From Aquimarina spongiae (GTDB lineage: Bacteria; Bacteroidota; Bacteroidia; Flavobacteriales; Flavobacteriaceae), in NCBI RefSeq assembly GCF_900141785.1, contig NZ_FQYP01000012.1:1-64000 (forward strand): a DNA stretch of 64,000 nucleotides, given 5' to 3'. Positions 45,185 through 54,081 of the stretch are shown here, one piece after another. The translations under genes and the position numbers were made by a program. The notes under the pieces were generated by a model. The model did no database searches, was not told the origin of the DNA, and worked only from the letters and a program-made list of their open reading frames with translations. Positions within the stretch are counted from its first letter, which is position 1, and every line of letters begins with the position of its first letter.

Positions 45185-46447
45185 ATGCGAAAAAGACTAA
45201 TTCTTGTCTTACTTACCCTATTGTATTGCTTTTTTGGTCAAGCCCAGGAGAATACCATCTCAGAAATTGTTATTCAAGGGAATAAAAAGACCAAGACTTC
45301 GGCACTACTCAAATTAAGCTCTATAAAAAAAGGAGCTACATTGGATTCGCTGCTTATTGAAGAAGATATCAAACGATTAAAAAGATTACCTTCTATCGCG
45401 CATGCCTATTATCAGGTGCATCAAAAAGAAGAAGGATATCAAGTAGTTTATGGAGTTGAAGAAAACTTTACGATCATCCCTTCTGCTAATCTTTACACTA
45501 CTAATGACGACGAGTTTGCCTTCAGATTGGGATTGTACGAATTTAATCTATTAGGCCGTAATATTACCTTGGGGGGATTGTATCAATATGATATTTATAG
45601 TTCTTATGGGATCAATTTAAGAGCTCCATTTTTGTTTAGTAAGAAATTTGGATTGGCTTTAAATTATAGTAACCTCACTACCGAAGAACCTGTTTTTTTA
45701 GAGAATGGAACTGCAGATTATAAGTATAACAATACTTCATATGAATTATTAGGTCTCTATCAGTTCAACTTTCAGAATAGAATAGAACTCGGGGTAAATT
45801 ACTTTAATGAAGATTATGAGTACAAAAGAGGAGTAACTGCAGAAGGGATTCCTCAGGATTTTGATGTGAATAAGCTCTTGTTCAAGCTTATTTATGAGTA
45901 TGATAATTTGGATTATGATTATCAATATGTTTCAGGTTTTAAAAGTACGTTTAATGCGCAATATGTAATTAGTACACAAAATGTGCTCCCTGATTTCATC
46001 ATTTGGTGGAATGACTTTTTATATCATGCTCGTATAGGAAAAAAAGGAAACTGGGCCTCGAGACTTCGCCTAGGTCTGGCGTCTAATGATGATTCTCCAT
46101 TTGCTCCTTTTGCAGTAGATAATAACTTAAATATTCGAGGTGTAGGAAATACCATTGACCGAGGAACCGGTGTAATTGTATTAAATACAGAATACAGGCA
46201 TACGTTGTACGAAAAAGATTGGTTTGTACTGCAAAGTAATATGTTTATCGATGGGGGAAGTTGGCGAAATCCTGGTGGAGATTTTGGAGATTTTGGGGAT
46301 TCTCAAAACTTTCGATTGTATCCTGGAGTAGGTCTACGATTTATACATAAAAGAATCTTTAATGCCACTTTTAGAATCGATTATGGGTATGGAGTTACAG
46401 AGGATGCTACCAATGGTTTTGTTTTTGGCATCGGGCAGTATTTTTAA
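45185..46447 (+). CDS. BamA/TamA-family outer-membrane protein, second of tandem pair
   Basis: This 420-residue paralog of the preceding protein is the same length and order: signal peptide (LVLLTLLYCFFGQAQ), one POTRA-like domain (ISEIVIQGNKKTKTSALLKL, YQVVYGVEEN), then the barrel (YQYDIYSSYGINLRAPF, GNWASRLRLGLASNDDSPF, RGVGNTIDRGTGVIVLNTEY, end IGQYF). The proteins stay close through the barrel but the DNA has diverged at synonymous and other positions, so the duplication is not recent. It may have a separate promoter. Confidence 0.88.
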   Translation: MRKRLILVLLTLLYCFFGQAQENTISEIVIQGNKKTKTSALLKLSSIKKGATLDSLLIEEDIKRLKRLPSIAHAYYQVHQKEEGYQVVYGVEENFTIIPSANLYTTNDDEFAFRLGLYEFNLLGRNITLGGLYQYDIYSSYGINLRAPFLFSKKFGLALNYSNLTTEEPVFLENGTADYKYNNTSYELLGLYQFNFQNRIELGVNYFNEDYEYKRGVTAEGIPQDFDVNKLLFKLIYEYDNLDYDYQYVSGFKSTFNAQYVISTQNVLPDFIIWWNDFLYHARIGKKGNWASRLRLGLASNDDSPFAPFAVDNNLNIRGVGNTIDRGTGVIVLNTEYRHTLYEKDWFVLQSNMFIDGGSWRNPGGDFGDFGDSQNFRLYPGVGLRFIHKRIFNATFRIDYGYGVTEDATNGFVFGIGQYF

Positions 46448-46646
46448 TCCATGAGATAAGTCGTGTGATTTTAAAGGAATCGTTGGTTAATTTAAACCTT
46501 GCTTCAATAGATTTTAGAAATTTCACATCAGATGTGTCACTATCAAGAGCGTATTTTGTAGGTTGTTTGTTTTTGTGATTAGTGATGCAATTAAAAATGA
46601 TTACATTTAAGTATAATCAATTGTTAATTTCAAATTATACGTATAG

Positions 46647-46997
46647 ATGAGAAAGTTTTTAATGGCAATTTTAATCCTTGCATTAGTACCTGCTTGCAGT
46701 AGTAATGATATTACTGGCGAATATACCTGTGAAATGCCCGATGGAACATTTGGATCAGTTTTGAAATTCAAAAAAGGAGGCAAGTTATTTTTGGATTTGG
46801 TCAAACAAGAGTGGGTAGAACGATCTCCTAACTTGGGTGATAAGCTCAACGTTGCAGGAACCTACGAAATCATCGATGATAAGATCGTAATCAAGTATTT
46901 TGATGGATATCAAACCCATACCTTGTCCAAAGTTGGCGACAAGTTAACTTCAACTACCAATACGTTTCGATTGTGTACTTGCCAAACAAAATTGTAG
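46647..46997 (+). CDS. Small lipoprotein, function unknown
   Basis: This 116-residue protein has a lipoprotein signal (LMAILILALVPACSSND) and a small beta barrel-like mature part with repeated short strands (GEYTCEMPDGTFGSVLKF, KLNVAGTYEIIDDKIVIKYF, LTSTTNTFRLCTCQTK). The style is that of lipocalin-like lipid-binding lipoproteins, but I would not assign a function. Two further cysteines lie at the C-terminus. Confidence 0.75.
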   Translation: MRKFLMAILILALVPACSSNDITGEYTCEMPDGTFGSVLKFKKGGKLFLDLVKQEWVERSPNLGDKLNVAGTYEIIDDKIVIKYFDGYQTHTLSKVGDKLTSTTNTFRLCTCQTKL

Positions 46998-47083
46998 ATA
47001 TAGGCAATACAAACGAAGATTTGGATAAAAAACGATGCTAGAATTAGCTCAACTTTGTATTGTAATTTTTAAAAACAATAAAG

Positions 47084-47842
47084 ATGAGTCAAAAAATAGC
47101 AATTATCACAGGAGGTAGCCGTGGATTAGGAAGAGACATGGCATTAAATTTAGCCAAAGACGGAGTGCATATTATCTTTTCGTATCATCAAAATGTTACC
47201 AAAGCCAACGAGGTTATTTCTGAAATTGAAACATTGGGTACAAAGGCCACCGCTTTTCAATATGATGCAACAAAACCATTATCAGGAAAAGAGTTTATGG
47301 ATGAGGTAAGTGCTTACCTTCAGGACACACAAGGGAATACGAATTTCGATTTCTTAATTAACAATGCAGGTACAGGCTTGCATAGCTTGATAAAAGATAC
47401 TACAGAAACTCAGTTTGATGAAATGATGAATATACACTTGAAGAGTATATTTTTCTTGACCCAAGTAGCTCTACCCTTTATGAATGAAGGAGGTCGTATT
47501 ATCAATATCTCTAGTGGCTTAGCCAGATTTAGTTTCCCAGGGGCTTCTGTCTATGCCATGATGAAAGGTGGAATTGAAGTATTTACAAGGTATCTGGCAA
47601 AAGAATTGGGAGATCGAAAAATCACTGCAAATGTAGTAGCACCGGGCGCTATTGCTACAGATTTTGGAGGAGGAGTGAATCGCGATAATGAAGAAAAGAG
47701 AGCGATTATTTCACAGATAACTGCCTTGGGCAAAGTCGGCGAACCTGAAGATATTGGAGGTGTAGTGGCCTTTTTATGTTCGGACAAAGCAAGTTGGGTA
47801 AATGCACAGCGACTTGAAGTTTCTGGAGGGATGCTTGTCTAG
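47084..47842 (+). CDS. Short-chain dehydrogenase/reductase
   Basis: This 252-residue SDR has the classical motifs: TGGSRGLGRDMA (NAD(P)-binding TGxxxGxG), INNAG (NNAG motif), a serine-tyrosine-lysine triad in NISSG..VYAMMK and VAPGAIATDF. The family oxidises or reduces many carbonyl and alcohol substrates; this one is of FabG type. An AraC-family regulator starts 35 bases downstream and is probably its cotranscribed control gene. Confidence 0.93.
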   Translation: MSQKIAIITGGSRGLGRDMALNLAKDGVHIIFSYHQNVTKANEVISEIETLGTKATAFQYDATKPLSGKEFMDEVSAYLQDTQGNTNFDFLINNAGTGLHSLIKDTTETQFDEMMNIHLKSIFFLTQVALPFMNEGGRIINISSGLARFSFPGASVYAMMKGGIEVFTRYLAKELGDRKITANVVAPGAIATDFGGGVNRDNEEKRAIISQITALGKVGEPEDIGGVVAFLCSDKASWVNAQRLEVSGGMLV

Positions 47843-47877
47843 TGTAAAATTAACTGTGAATTCTTACCTTTACTATA

Positions 47878-48795
47878 ATGGCAGCAATACATCGACTTTC
47901 GACCATAAGCGACTATCATAATTTTGCAAATCTTCCCGCACCAGAACATCCACTGATTAGTTTGGTGGAGTATAGTCGGGTGCAATATCCGAAAGATGTT
48001 AAGGGGATAAAACTAGTACAAGAGTATTATTCTATCGGTTTGAAACGCAATGTACCTTATAAGTTTTTCTACGGTCAGCAGAAGTATGATTTTGACGAAG
48101 GGTTGATGACGTTTATTTCGCCAAATCAAGTGATGAGTATGGATAAAAATCCAAATATAGGATCCAAAAAACCATCAGGATGGTTACTCTTTATCCATCC
48201 TGATTTTATTTGGAATACATCCCTGGCTAAAAGGATTAAATCCTACGGATTTTTTGGATATTCTGTTCATGAAGCTTTGTTTTTGTCAGAAAAAGAAGAG
48301 CAAATGATGATTCGTATTTTAAAGAATATTGAATTAGAATACCAGGCAAACATTGATAAATTCAGTCAGAAAATCATTATTTCTCAGTTGGAGTTATTGC
48401 TTAATTATGCAGAACGTTTTTATGAGCGACAATTTATCACCCGAAACAAATCGAATCACCATGTTTTGGAGCAATTAGAAATTGTACTATCTGAGTATTT
48501 TGATCAAGATAATCTAGTAGAACTAGGACTACCGAGCGTAGAATATGTTGCTAACAGATTAACGCTTTCTCCCAACTATTTGAGCAGTATGTTGAAATCT
48601 TTAACCGGAATGAGCACACGACAACATATTCAAAATACGATCATTGAAAGAGCAAAAGAACAGCTTTCGGTTACCCAACTCTCTGTGAGTGAAATTGCTT
48701 ATAATCTGGGTTTTGAGCGACCTGCTTCGTTTACCAAATTATTCAAAAATAAAACCAACCAATCACCTTTAGCATTTCGGAAGACTTTTAATTGA
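47878..48795 (+). CDS. AraC-family transcriptional regulator
   Basis: This 305-residue protein has an N-terminal cupin-like ligand domain without clear features and a C-terminal pair of helix-turn-helices (ANRLTLSPNYLSSMLKSLTG and VSEIAYNLGFERPASFTKLF). The latter is the AraC signature. It lies 35 bases after the SDR gene in the same direction, and its 3' end overlaps the convergent arsenosugar glycosyltransferase by 8 bases. The SDR gene is the likely target. Confidence 0.93.
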   Translation: MAAIHRLSTISDYHNFANLPAPEHPLISLVEYSRVQYPKDVKGIKLVQEYYSIGLKRNVPYKFFYGQQKYDFDEGLMTFISPNQVMSMDKNPNIGSKKPSGWLLFIHPDFIWNTSLAKRIKSYGFFGYSVHEALFLSEKEEQMMIRILKNIELEYQANIDKFSQKIIISQLELLLNYAERFYERQFITRNKSNHHVLEQLEIVLSEYFDQDNLVELGLPSVEYVANRLTLSPNYLSSMLKSLTGMSTRQHIQNTIIERAKEQLSVTQLSVSEIAYNLGFERPASFTKLFKNKTNQSPLAFRKTFN

Positions 48796-49498
48796 CCACC
48801 TTTTCTTTATAGTATCGATAGAGATCCTCTGAAGAAGCACCTAGCCATCTTCGCATATGGATGTTCAAAAAATGATACTGTAATCTCCATACCCCAATTT
48901 CTCGATACCTTCTCGCTGAAGTAATTACGTTTTTAGGGATAATGACAAACTTATTGATTTCAAAAAGCCGATCTACAAGATCATTGTCTTCATAAACGAT
49001 ATAAGCTTCATCATATCCACCAATTTCGTCGAATAATTCTTTGGTAATAAATTGACTTTGATCTCCGCCTCTACATTTTTTACTTTCGAATTGTGTGAGC
49101 CAACCCAGAAATAATAACCAAGGATGATGAGAATCAAATTTCATTCTAAAACACCCAGCAGGATTGCTATTAGCAACTTCGGTCACAATATCATGGTCAA
49201 AATGTTTTGGAGGATAAGAATCTGCATGAAGAAAATACAAGATGTCACCCATAGCATTTTGCGCTCCGGTATTTAGTTGTACTGCTCTTCCTTTTTTTGA
49301 AGAGATCAATCGAACAGGTACTTCACTCTTGATGGCGTATTGATTGACGACGTCCTGAGATCCGTCGATACTTCCTCCATCTACGACAAGAATTTCTTGT
49401 ACATGATTATTATTGGATCTATTTTGAATTAAGTAAGAAAGCAGCTTACCAATGGTAGCTGCTTCGTTAAGTATAGGAATAACAATCGATATTTTCAA
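48788..49498 (-). CDS. TIGR04283-type arsenosugar biosynthesis glycosyltransferase
   Basis: This 236-residue GT2-fold enzyme has KISIVIPILNEAATIGKLL, LVVDGGSIDGSQDVV, YFLHADSYPPKHF (HADS as DxD-like) and GGDQSQFITKELFDEIGGY, the pattern of the TIGR04283 family that is linked by gene neighbourhood to arsenosugar pathways. It starts with TTG. It lies about 4.6 kb from the main arsenosugar block, separated by three DUF547 genes and an oxidoreductase. A candidate -7 box (TAAATTTG) lies 46 bases upstream. Confidence 0.9.
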   Translation of the reverse strand: MKISIVIPILNEAATIGKLLSYLIQNRSNNNHVQEILVVDGGSIDGSQDVVNQYAIKSEVPVRLISSKKGRAVQLNTGAQNAMGDILYFLHADSYPPKHFDHDIVTEVANSNPAGCFRMKFDSHHPWLLFLGWLTQFESKKCRGGDQSQFITKELFDEIGGYDEAYIVYEDNDLVDRLFEINKFVIIPKNVITSARRYREIGVWRLQYHFLNIHMRRWLGASSEDLYRYYKEKVVN

Positions 49499-49543
49499 TT
49501 TTGGAGTCTTAGAATTAGGTTATAAATTTACATATTTAAGTCC

Positions 49544-49551
49544 CAAATTTA
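49544..49551 (-). promoter_or_regulatory. Candidate -7 box of the TIGR04283-type glycosyltransferase gene
   Basis: The minus strand reads TAAATTTG, a TAnnTTTG match 46 bases before the TTG start. A -33 TTTG at the usual distance is not seen. Confidence 0.4.
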
Positions 49552-49569
49552 TCTGTTGAGGTACTATTT

Positions 49570-50316
49570 TTAGTCAACAACAAAAGCTGGTGTTACTTGT
49601 GCTCCTTTATTTAATCCCCAATCGTAATCTTTGTATCCTTTGTTTGGCTGATTCGTGATTTTTACTGCAGAATATCTGTTGATAAAGTCTTTTACATCTC
49701 CACCATTTACTTTGAAATCCTTTTTATACCAACTGAAAATTTTAGAAACTTTCACCTCCTTTTCCGTAATCACATTGCGTGTTGGGTCATTGATAAATTT
49801 TTCAGTTTGCTGATCCAGAGCCGTATGCAAATTCTCTGCTGTGTATGCTCTATTCCACACTACTGGACAAGAAATAGAAGCACAGTTGATAGCAAAGTGG
49901 ATTCTTGGATCTCCATACTTTCTTAGAATTTTATGCTCTAATTCTCCTAGACTGTGCCATACACCATCAATCTTGAAAAATTTCTTCCCCCATGGGTTAT
50001 CAATATCTTTAATACTTTTTACTGGATAACTGTCGATTACTAATTTTATAGTGTACGCATTATATGCATTGATCCAGTACGCTAGTTTTTCTTCTCTAGA
50101 CCAGTCTTCCTGTGGCGGATTTTCAGAAAGTTGTTGGAAATATCTATATAATTGAGAACTATCTCTCATAAAACCGTCATAATCTACTTTTCCGTCTTCA
50201 GAAACGTTTAGTAAAAGTGCTTGATCCCAAACACTATGGTCAAATTTATCTTGTGCGTTGATTTGAGTAAAAAATAAAACTGCTATTAGAACGAATATAT
50301 TTTTTGGAGCTTTCAT
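49570..50316 (-). CDS. Exported DUF547 protein, paralog A
   Basis: This 248-residue protein has a signal peptide (IFVLIAVLFFTQINAQ) and a complete DUF547 domain: KLAYWINAYNAYTIKLVI, LGELEHKILRKYGDPRIHF and the cysteine signature NCASISCP (C145 and C150). It is one of three DUF547 genes in a row between two parts of the arsenosugar locus. Function unknown; the extracytoplasmic location is clear from the signal peptide. Confidence 0.92.
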   Translation of the reverse strand: MKAPKNIFVLIAVLFFTQINAQDKFDHSVWDQALLLNVSEDGKVDYDGFMRDSSQLYRYFQQLSENPPQEDWSREEKLAYWINAYNAYTIKLVIDSYPVKSIKDIDNPWGKKFFKIDGVWHSLGELEHKILRKYGDPRIHFAINCASISCPVVWNRAYTAENLHTALDQQTEKFINDPTRNVITEKEVKVSKIFSWYKKDFKVNGGDVKDFINRYSAVKITNQPNKGYKDYDWGLNKGAQVTPAFVVD

Positions 50317-50676
50317 CTCTTTGTGTTTTTAAATTGAATGGTTAATACTTAATTGTTTTTTTATTGTCGTAACCTGATCAGTTAATGTGGGAATTTAGTA
50401 GGGAATTAAGAATTAACCTTACACAAAGTGCAGGTTTTTATTGTTTGTTGTAGGAATTTGATAAATAAAGAAACAGAGAGTTTTATGCAAGTAATCTCGA
50501 AATAAAAAAACATAAATAACTGAAAAACAGTAGTTTGTGTTTTCAGCCATTTTTAGCTAAGATCAAACCAGGCAAATTTTACTCATTAAAGATTTATAAA
50601 AAAATTAACTTTTTGATTTTAAAGGTATTAAAAAGGTTGTAACGAGTTATAAGGCATAAGAAAAAGCTATGAATTA
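50317..50676. other. Intergenic region between two DUF547 genes
   Basis: About 360 AT-rich bases without a gene that I can support. No good TAnnTTTG box is seen on the minus strand, although the downstream DUF547 gene must be transcribed from here or from further upstream. Confidence 0.5.
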
Positions 50677-51603
50677 TTATTCATTTAATGCCCAATCATA
50701 CTTTAGGAAACTCTTTTTGGCGGTGTTACTAATGGTAACCTTAGAGTATTTATTTAAAAAATCGATAATAGTACCTTCCTTTTTAAAATCCTTCGCAAAC
50801 CAGGAGAAAATTTTGGATATCTCAATCTTGTCTTTGGATATTTGATTTCGACTCGTATCATTAATAAAGGCAATGGTTAACCTTTCTAACTCTTGATTTA
50901 CATTTTGAGCGGTAAAGGCTTTATTGGATAATGCTGGGCAAGAATATGAGGCACAATTAATCCCAAAATGAATTCTTGGATCTCCCATTTTTCTCAGCAT
51001 TCGATGCTCTACATCATTAAGCGTATACCATTTTTTACCGATCCTAAAGAAACGAAGATCCCATGGGTCTTTGATATCTTTTATACTAGCCAATGGATAA
51101 TTATCTATGATAAGTTTTACCGTAAATGCATTATACACATTTAGCCAATAGGCTAGTTTTTCATTTTTACTCCAGGATTGTTTTGGAGGATTATTGCTTA
51201 AAGAAGTCAAATAAGCTCTAAAGGCTTTTCCATTTTGTTTGAACCCTTTATAGTTTACCATTCCATCTTTCGAAATATACTTACCCAATAATATGTTCCA
51301 TGGTTTATGGTCAAAAGAGGTGTTTTCTGTTACTGCCTTTATAGGTTCTTGTTTTTCTTTTGTTGTTTTGGGAATAGAGTCAGTTATAGGAATAACATCC
51401 TCGGATTTTTCTTCTTTTATTTCTTCGGGAATGATGGTATCCGCAGCTTTCTCTTCTATAACAACTATGTCAGGAGAATCAGTATCCTTTTCAGCAGTTA
51501 TGTTTTCGGCAATAGGCGTTTCTTGAGTGGTCTGGATTGCGGCTTTACTTGTAGTACAAGAAAAAGACATCCCTACCAATAGCATAAAAAGTACTCTGTT
51601 CAT
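50677..51603 (-). CDS. Lipoprotein with DUF547 domain, paralog B
   Basis: This 308-residue protein differs from its paralogs in having a lipoprotein signal (MLLVGMSFSCTTSK, lipid cysteine 16) and then about 75 residues of acidic Glu/Ile/Thr-rich low-complexity linker before the DUF547 domain (about 95-308). It keeps both signature cysteines (NCASYSCP, C217 and C222). The linker may hold the domain away from the membrane, on the periplasmic or cell-surface side. The function is unknown. Confidence 0.9.
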   Translation of the reverse strand: MNRVLFMLLVGMSFSCTTSKAAIQTTQETPIAENITAEKDTDSPDIVVIEEKAADTIIPEEIKEEKSEDVIPITDSIPKTTKEKQEPIKAVTENTSFDHKPWNILLGKYISKDGMVNYKGFKQNGKAFRAYLTSLSNNPPKQSWSKNEKLAYWLNVYNAFTVKLIIDNYPLASIKDIKDPWDLRFFRIGKKWYTLNDVEHRMLRKMGDPRIHFGINCASYSCPALSNKAFTAQNVNQELERLTIAFINDTSRNQISKDKIEISKIFSWFAKDFKKEGTIIDFLNKYSKVTISNTAKKSFLKYDWALNE

Positions 51604-51862
51604 AGTTCGTTTATTTATTGGGTTAAACCTGGTTTTGGGCTACATTTCGACGAATATTGTATGTGTTTCCATACATATGTCTTATGCATAGATGTAATAC
51701 TATAAATCAATCTATTTTGCAGGAAGTTAAGACCAAAATTCAGGCCACACTTGGTAAGTCCAAGTATTTTGGGGCAAACGTTGGTGGTTTCCTACGTGCA
51801 ATTTTTCCGGTTCCCGTGCGAAGTTCTTTTGGTCGAATTCGATTAGGTAACCTTTCAGGAAT
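51604..51862. other. GC-richer intergenic patch with a short inverted repeat
   Basis: Between two DUF547 genes the stretch 51735-51850 is visibly richer in G and C than the surroundings. It contains an inverted repeat ACTTGG / CCAAGT with a 5-base spacer (about 51749-51765). Both strands have short open frames (69 codons on the plus strand), but I see no start context or homology that supports a gene. It could be a decayed gene or a small repeat element. Confidence 0.4.
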
Positions 51863-52570
51863 TTAATTATTTAAATCCCAATTATAAGTGATGTAACCAT
51901 CTTTAGGTATTTCCGAAATTTTTACATCAGAGTATTTGTTGATAAAGCTTACCACATCTCCTCGGTTAAAATCATCTTTATACCACTCAAAAATCTGAGA
52001 AATTTGCACTTTGCTAGGGGTAATAATATTTCTTGTAGGGTCGTTAATAAACTCCTTGGTACACTTTTCTAATGCCATGTTTATATTTTCGGCAGTGTAG
52101 GCTCTGTTCATTAGTTTAGGAGAAGAAAATGATGCACAATTGATTAGAAAATGAATTCTAGGTTCATTAAATTTTCTAAGTATAGTGTGTTCTATGTCAT
52201 CAAGACTGTATCGTTTATCTTTTATTCTGAAAAACTTTTGATTCCAAGGATCATGTAACTCATTGATATCTTTTACCGGATAATTATCGATAATCATTTT
52301 TACAGCAATAGAGTTGTAAGCGTTAATCCAGTAGGCAAGTTTTTCGTCTTTGGACCACTCGTCTGTAGGGGGATTTTCTGATAAAGACCTAAAGTATTTA
52401 TAGAACAAAGGACTGATTTTCATAATACCTTCGTAATTTACTTTACCCTGTTCGGTCACATTGAGGATAAGTATTTGATCCCATACCGTATGATCAGGCC
52501 TTTTTTGAGAGAAAGTCTGAGCAGTGGTTAACAACAAAACAAGTATTGCGAGTATTCTATATCTTTTCAT
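51863..52570 (-). CDS. Exported DUF547 protein, paralog C, second signature cysteine lost
   Basis: This 235-residue protein has a signal peptide (ILAILVLLLTTAQTFSQ) and a DUF547 domain nearly colinear with paralog A (KLAYWINAYNSIAVKMII, LDDIEHTILRKFNEPRIHF). In the signature segment it reads NCASFSSP where the other paralogs have C at the second position, so C145 is kept but residue 150 is Ser. If the two cysteines form a disulfide or a metal or active site, this copy is altered there. Function unknown. Confidence 0.9.
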   Translation of the reverse strand: MKRYRILAILVLLLTTAQTFSQKRPDHTVWDQILILNVTEQGKVNYEGIMKISPLFYKYFRSLSENPPTDEWSKDEKLAYWINAYNSIAVKMIIDNYPVKDINELHDPWNQKFFRIKDKRYSLDDIEHTILRKFNEPRIHFLINCASFSSPKLMNRAYTAENINMALEKCTKEFINDPTRNIITPSKVQISQIFEWYKDDFNRGDVVSFINKYSDVKISEIPKDGYITYNWDLNN

Positions 52571-52795
52571 CTTTGTTAGGTTTAAGATTTGTTCAATTAA
52601 CTAAAAATGAATTGGTTTATATTTTTTACATCCATAAAATAACGAAATTTATCGATAAAACGCAAACTTTACGGGTTAAACGTATGATTTGTAAGTAAAA
52701 ACTTGTTTTAATTGTTAAAATTTTAACAATTGTTGACAAATAGGGATTGTAATATCCTACAGGATTATGTATTATTGTAATCGAACTATTTTTAT

Positions 52796-54016
52796 ATGAT
52801 TAGTACAGAATTGAAACTTCCTTGTGGGGCAACTATCAAAAACAGGCTAGTTAAATCTGCAATGACAGAGCGGATTAGTGATAAAAAATTTGAACCCACT
52901 AAAGGTCATAACAGACTCTATAAAATGTGGGCTGATACAGGCGCAGGTTTATTGATTACAGGAAACGTAGTGATTGATCGTAAACATTTGGAATCTGCAG
53001 GTAATGTATGCTTTGATACCGAAGACATGTTACCCAAAATAAGTGCTTGGGCAGGTGCGGCAAAAGCAAATCACAATCAAGTGTGGGTACAGATTTCACA
53101 TTCTGGTAGACAAACTAACAAATTTAGTACAGGAAGACCGTTAGCCCCTTCAGAGGTACAACTTAAAAAAATGGGGCTCTTCGGAAAACCCAAAGCAATG
53201 ACGGAAGCCGATATCCAAGAGGTGATTCTTGGTTTTGTGAGAGCAGCAAGAATTGCGAAAAAAGCTGGCTTTACCGGAATTCAGGTGCACGCGGCACATG
53301 GGTATTTGTTAAGTCAGTTTTTGTCGCCACGAACCAATGTTCGTAAAGATCAATGGGGAGGTAGTATTGAGAATCGAAGTAGATTGCTAATCACTATTGT
53401 GAAAGAAATTCGTAAAGAGGTAGGGCCAGATTTTCCGATAGCCGTAAAATTGAATTCTGCAGATTTCCAAAAAGGAGGATTTACAGAGGAAGAGTCTCTT
53501 GAAGTGGTAAAAGTGTTGGACAATGAAAAGATTGATTTGTTAGAGATTTCTGGAGGGACGTATGAGAAACTCGCTTTTTTTATCTTAAATGAGGAAGGGA
53601 AAGAGGTAAAAGAGAGCACCAAAAGAAGAGAGGCTTATTTTATTGATTTCGCAAAAAAAGTTAGGGCAATTACAACACTACCTTTGATGATCACAGGTGG
53701 TTTCAGATCGTATGATTTTTGTAATGAAGTCTTGCAAAATGGCGAAGTAGATCTCATTGGTATGGGGCGTCCGTTTATTACGAACAACGACGATATTCCT
53801 GGATTTTTGAAAGGAGAGGTTAAAGTACTTGAAAATTTGGTATTAAGAACCGGAATGAAACAATTTGAAGATGCTGCAGAAGGTGGGTTTTATGCCAGGC
53901 AATTGATACGATTTTCTAAGGGGAAGGGATTGAAACGTAATATGAGCCCACTCTGGTGTTCGATGTTTTTAATTATTTACGAGTTCAGAAAAGCGATGGC
54001 CAAGAAATTTGCATAA
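52796..54016 (+). CDS. Old-yellow-enzyme family NADH:flavin oxidoreductase
   Basis: This 406-residue protein is an FMN-dependent TIM-barrel ene-reductase: KNRLVKSAMTERI, VWVQISHSGRQT, then the catalytic segment QVHAAHGYLLSQFLSP and GGSIENRSR, and LMITGGFRS with VDLIGMGRPF at the phosphate-binding end. It would reduce activated C=C or similar bonds with NAD(P)H. It lies between the DUF547 genes and arsM, on the opposite strand, so a link to arsenosugar metabolism is only positional. Confidence 0.9.
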   Translation: MISTELKLPCGATIKNRLVKSAMTERISDKKFEPTKGHNRLYKMWADTGAGLLITGNVVIDRKHLESAGNVCFDTEDMLPKISAWAGAAKANHNQVWVQISHSGRQTNKFSTGRPLAPSEVQLKKMGLFGKPKAMTEADIQEVILGFVRAARIAKKAGFTGIQVHAAHGYLLSQFLSPRTNVRKDQWGGSIENRSRLLITIVKEIRKEVGPDFPIAVKLNSADFQKGGFTEEESLEVVKVLDNEKIDLLEISGGTYEKLAFFILNEEGKEVKESTKRREAYFIDFAKKVRAITTLPLMITGGFRSYDFCNEVLQNGEVDLIGMGRPFITNNDDIPGFLKGEVKVLENLVLRTGMKQFEDAAEGGFYARQLIRFSKGKGLKRNMSPLWCSMFLIIYEFRKAMAKKFA

Positions 54017-54020
54017 CAGA

Positions 54021-54054
54021 GAAGCCGAAAGCAAATACAATTGCTCCCGGCTTC
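54021..54054. terminator. Hairpin between convergent oxidoreductase and arsM genes
   Basis: An outer stem GAAGCCG / CGGCTTC encloses an inner AGCAA / TTGCT stem. It lies between the stop codons of convergent genes, so it may end both transcripts. T-runs are short. Confidence 0.65.
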
Positions 54055-54081
54055 ATGATTATAGTTAATTAGCCTTGAATT

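Noticed and set aside
51657..51866. 69-codon open frame in the gap between DUF547 genes
   Set aside because: No recognisable family, no start context, and the opposite strand is open as well over much of it.
49570..52570. Recent tandem duplication of DUF547 genes
   Set aside because: The three copies differ strongly in protein and DNA sequence, in linker and in export signal, so the duplication is not recent.
52733..52766. E. coli-type promoter (TTGACA) before the old-yellow-enzyme gene
   Set aside because: Spacing to a TAATAT word is only 11 bases and the primary sigma factor of this phylum prefers TTTG/TAnnTTTG.
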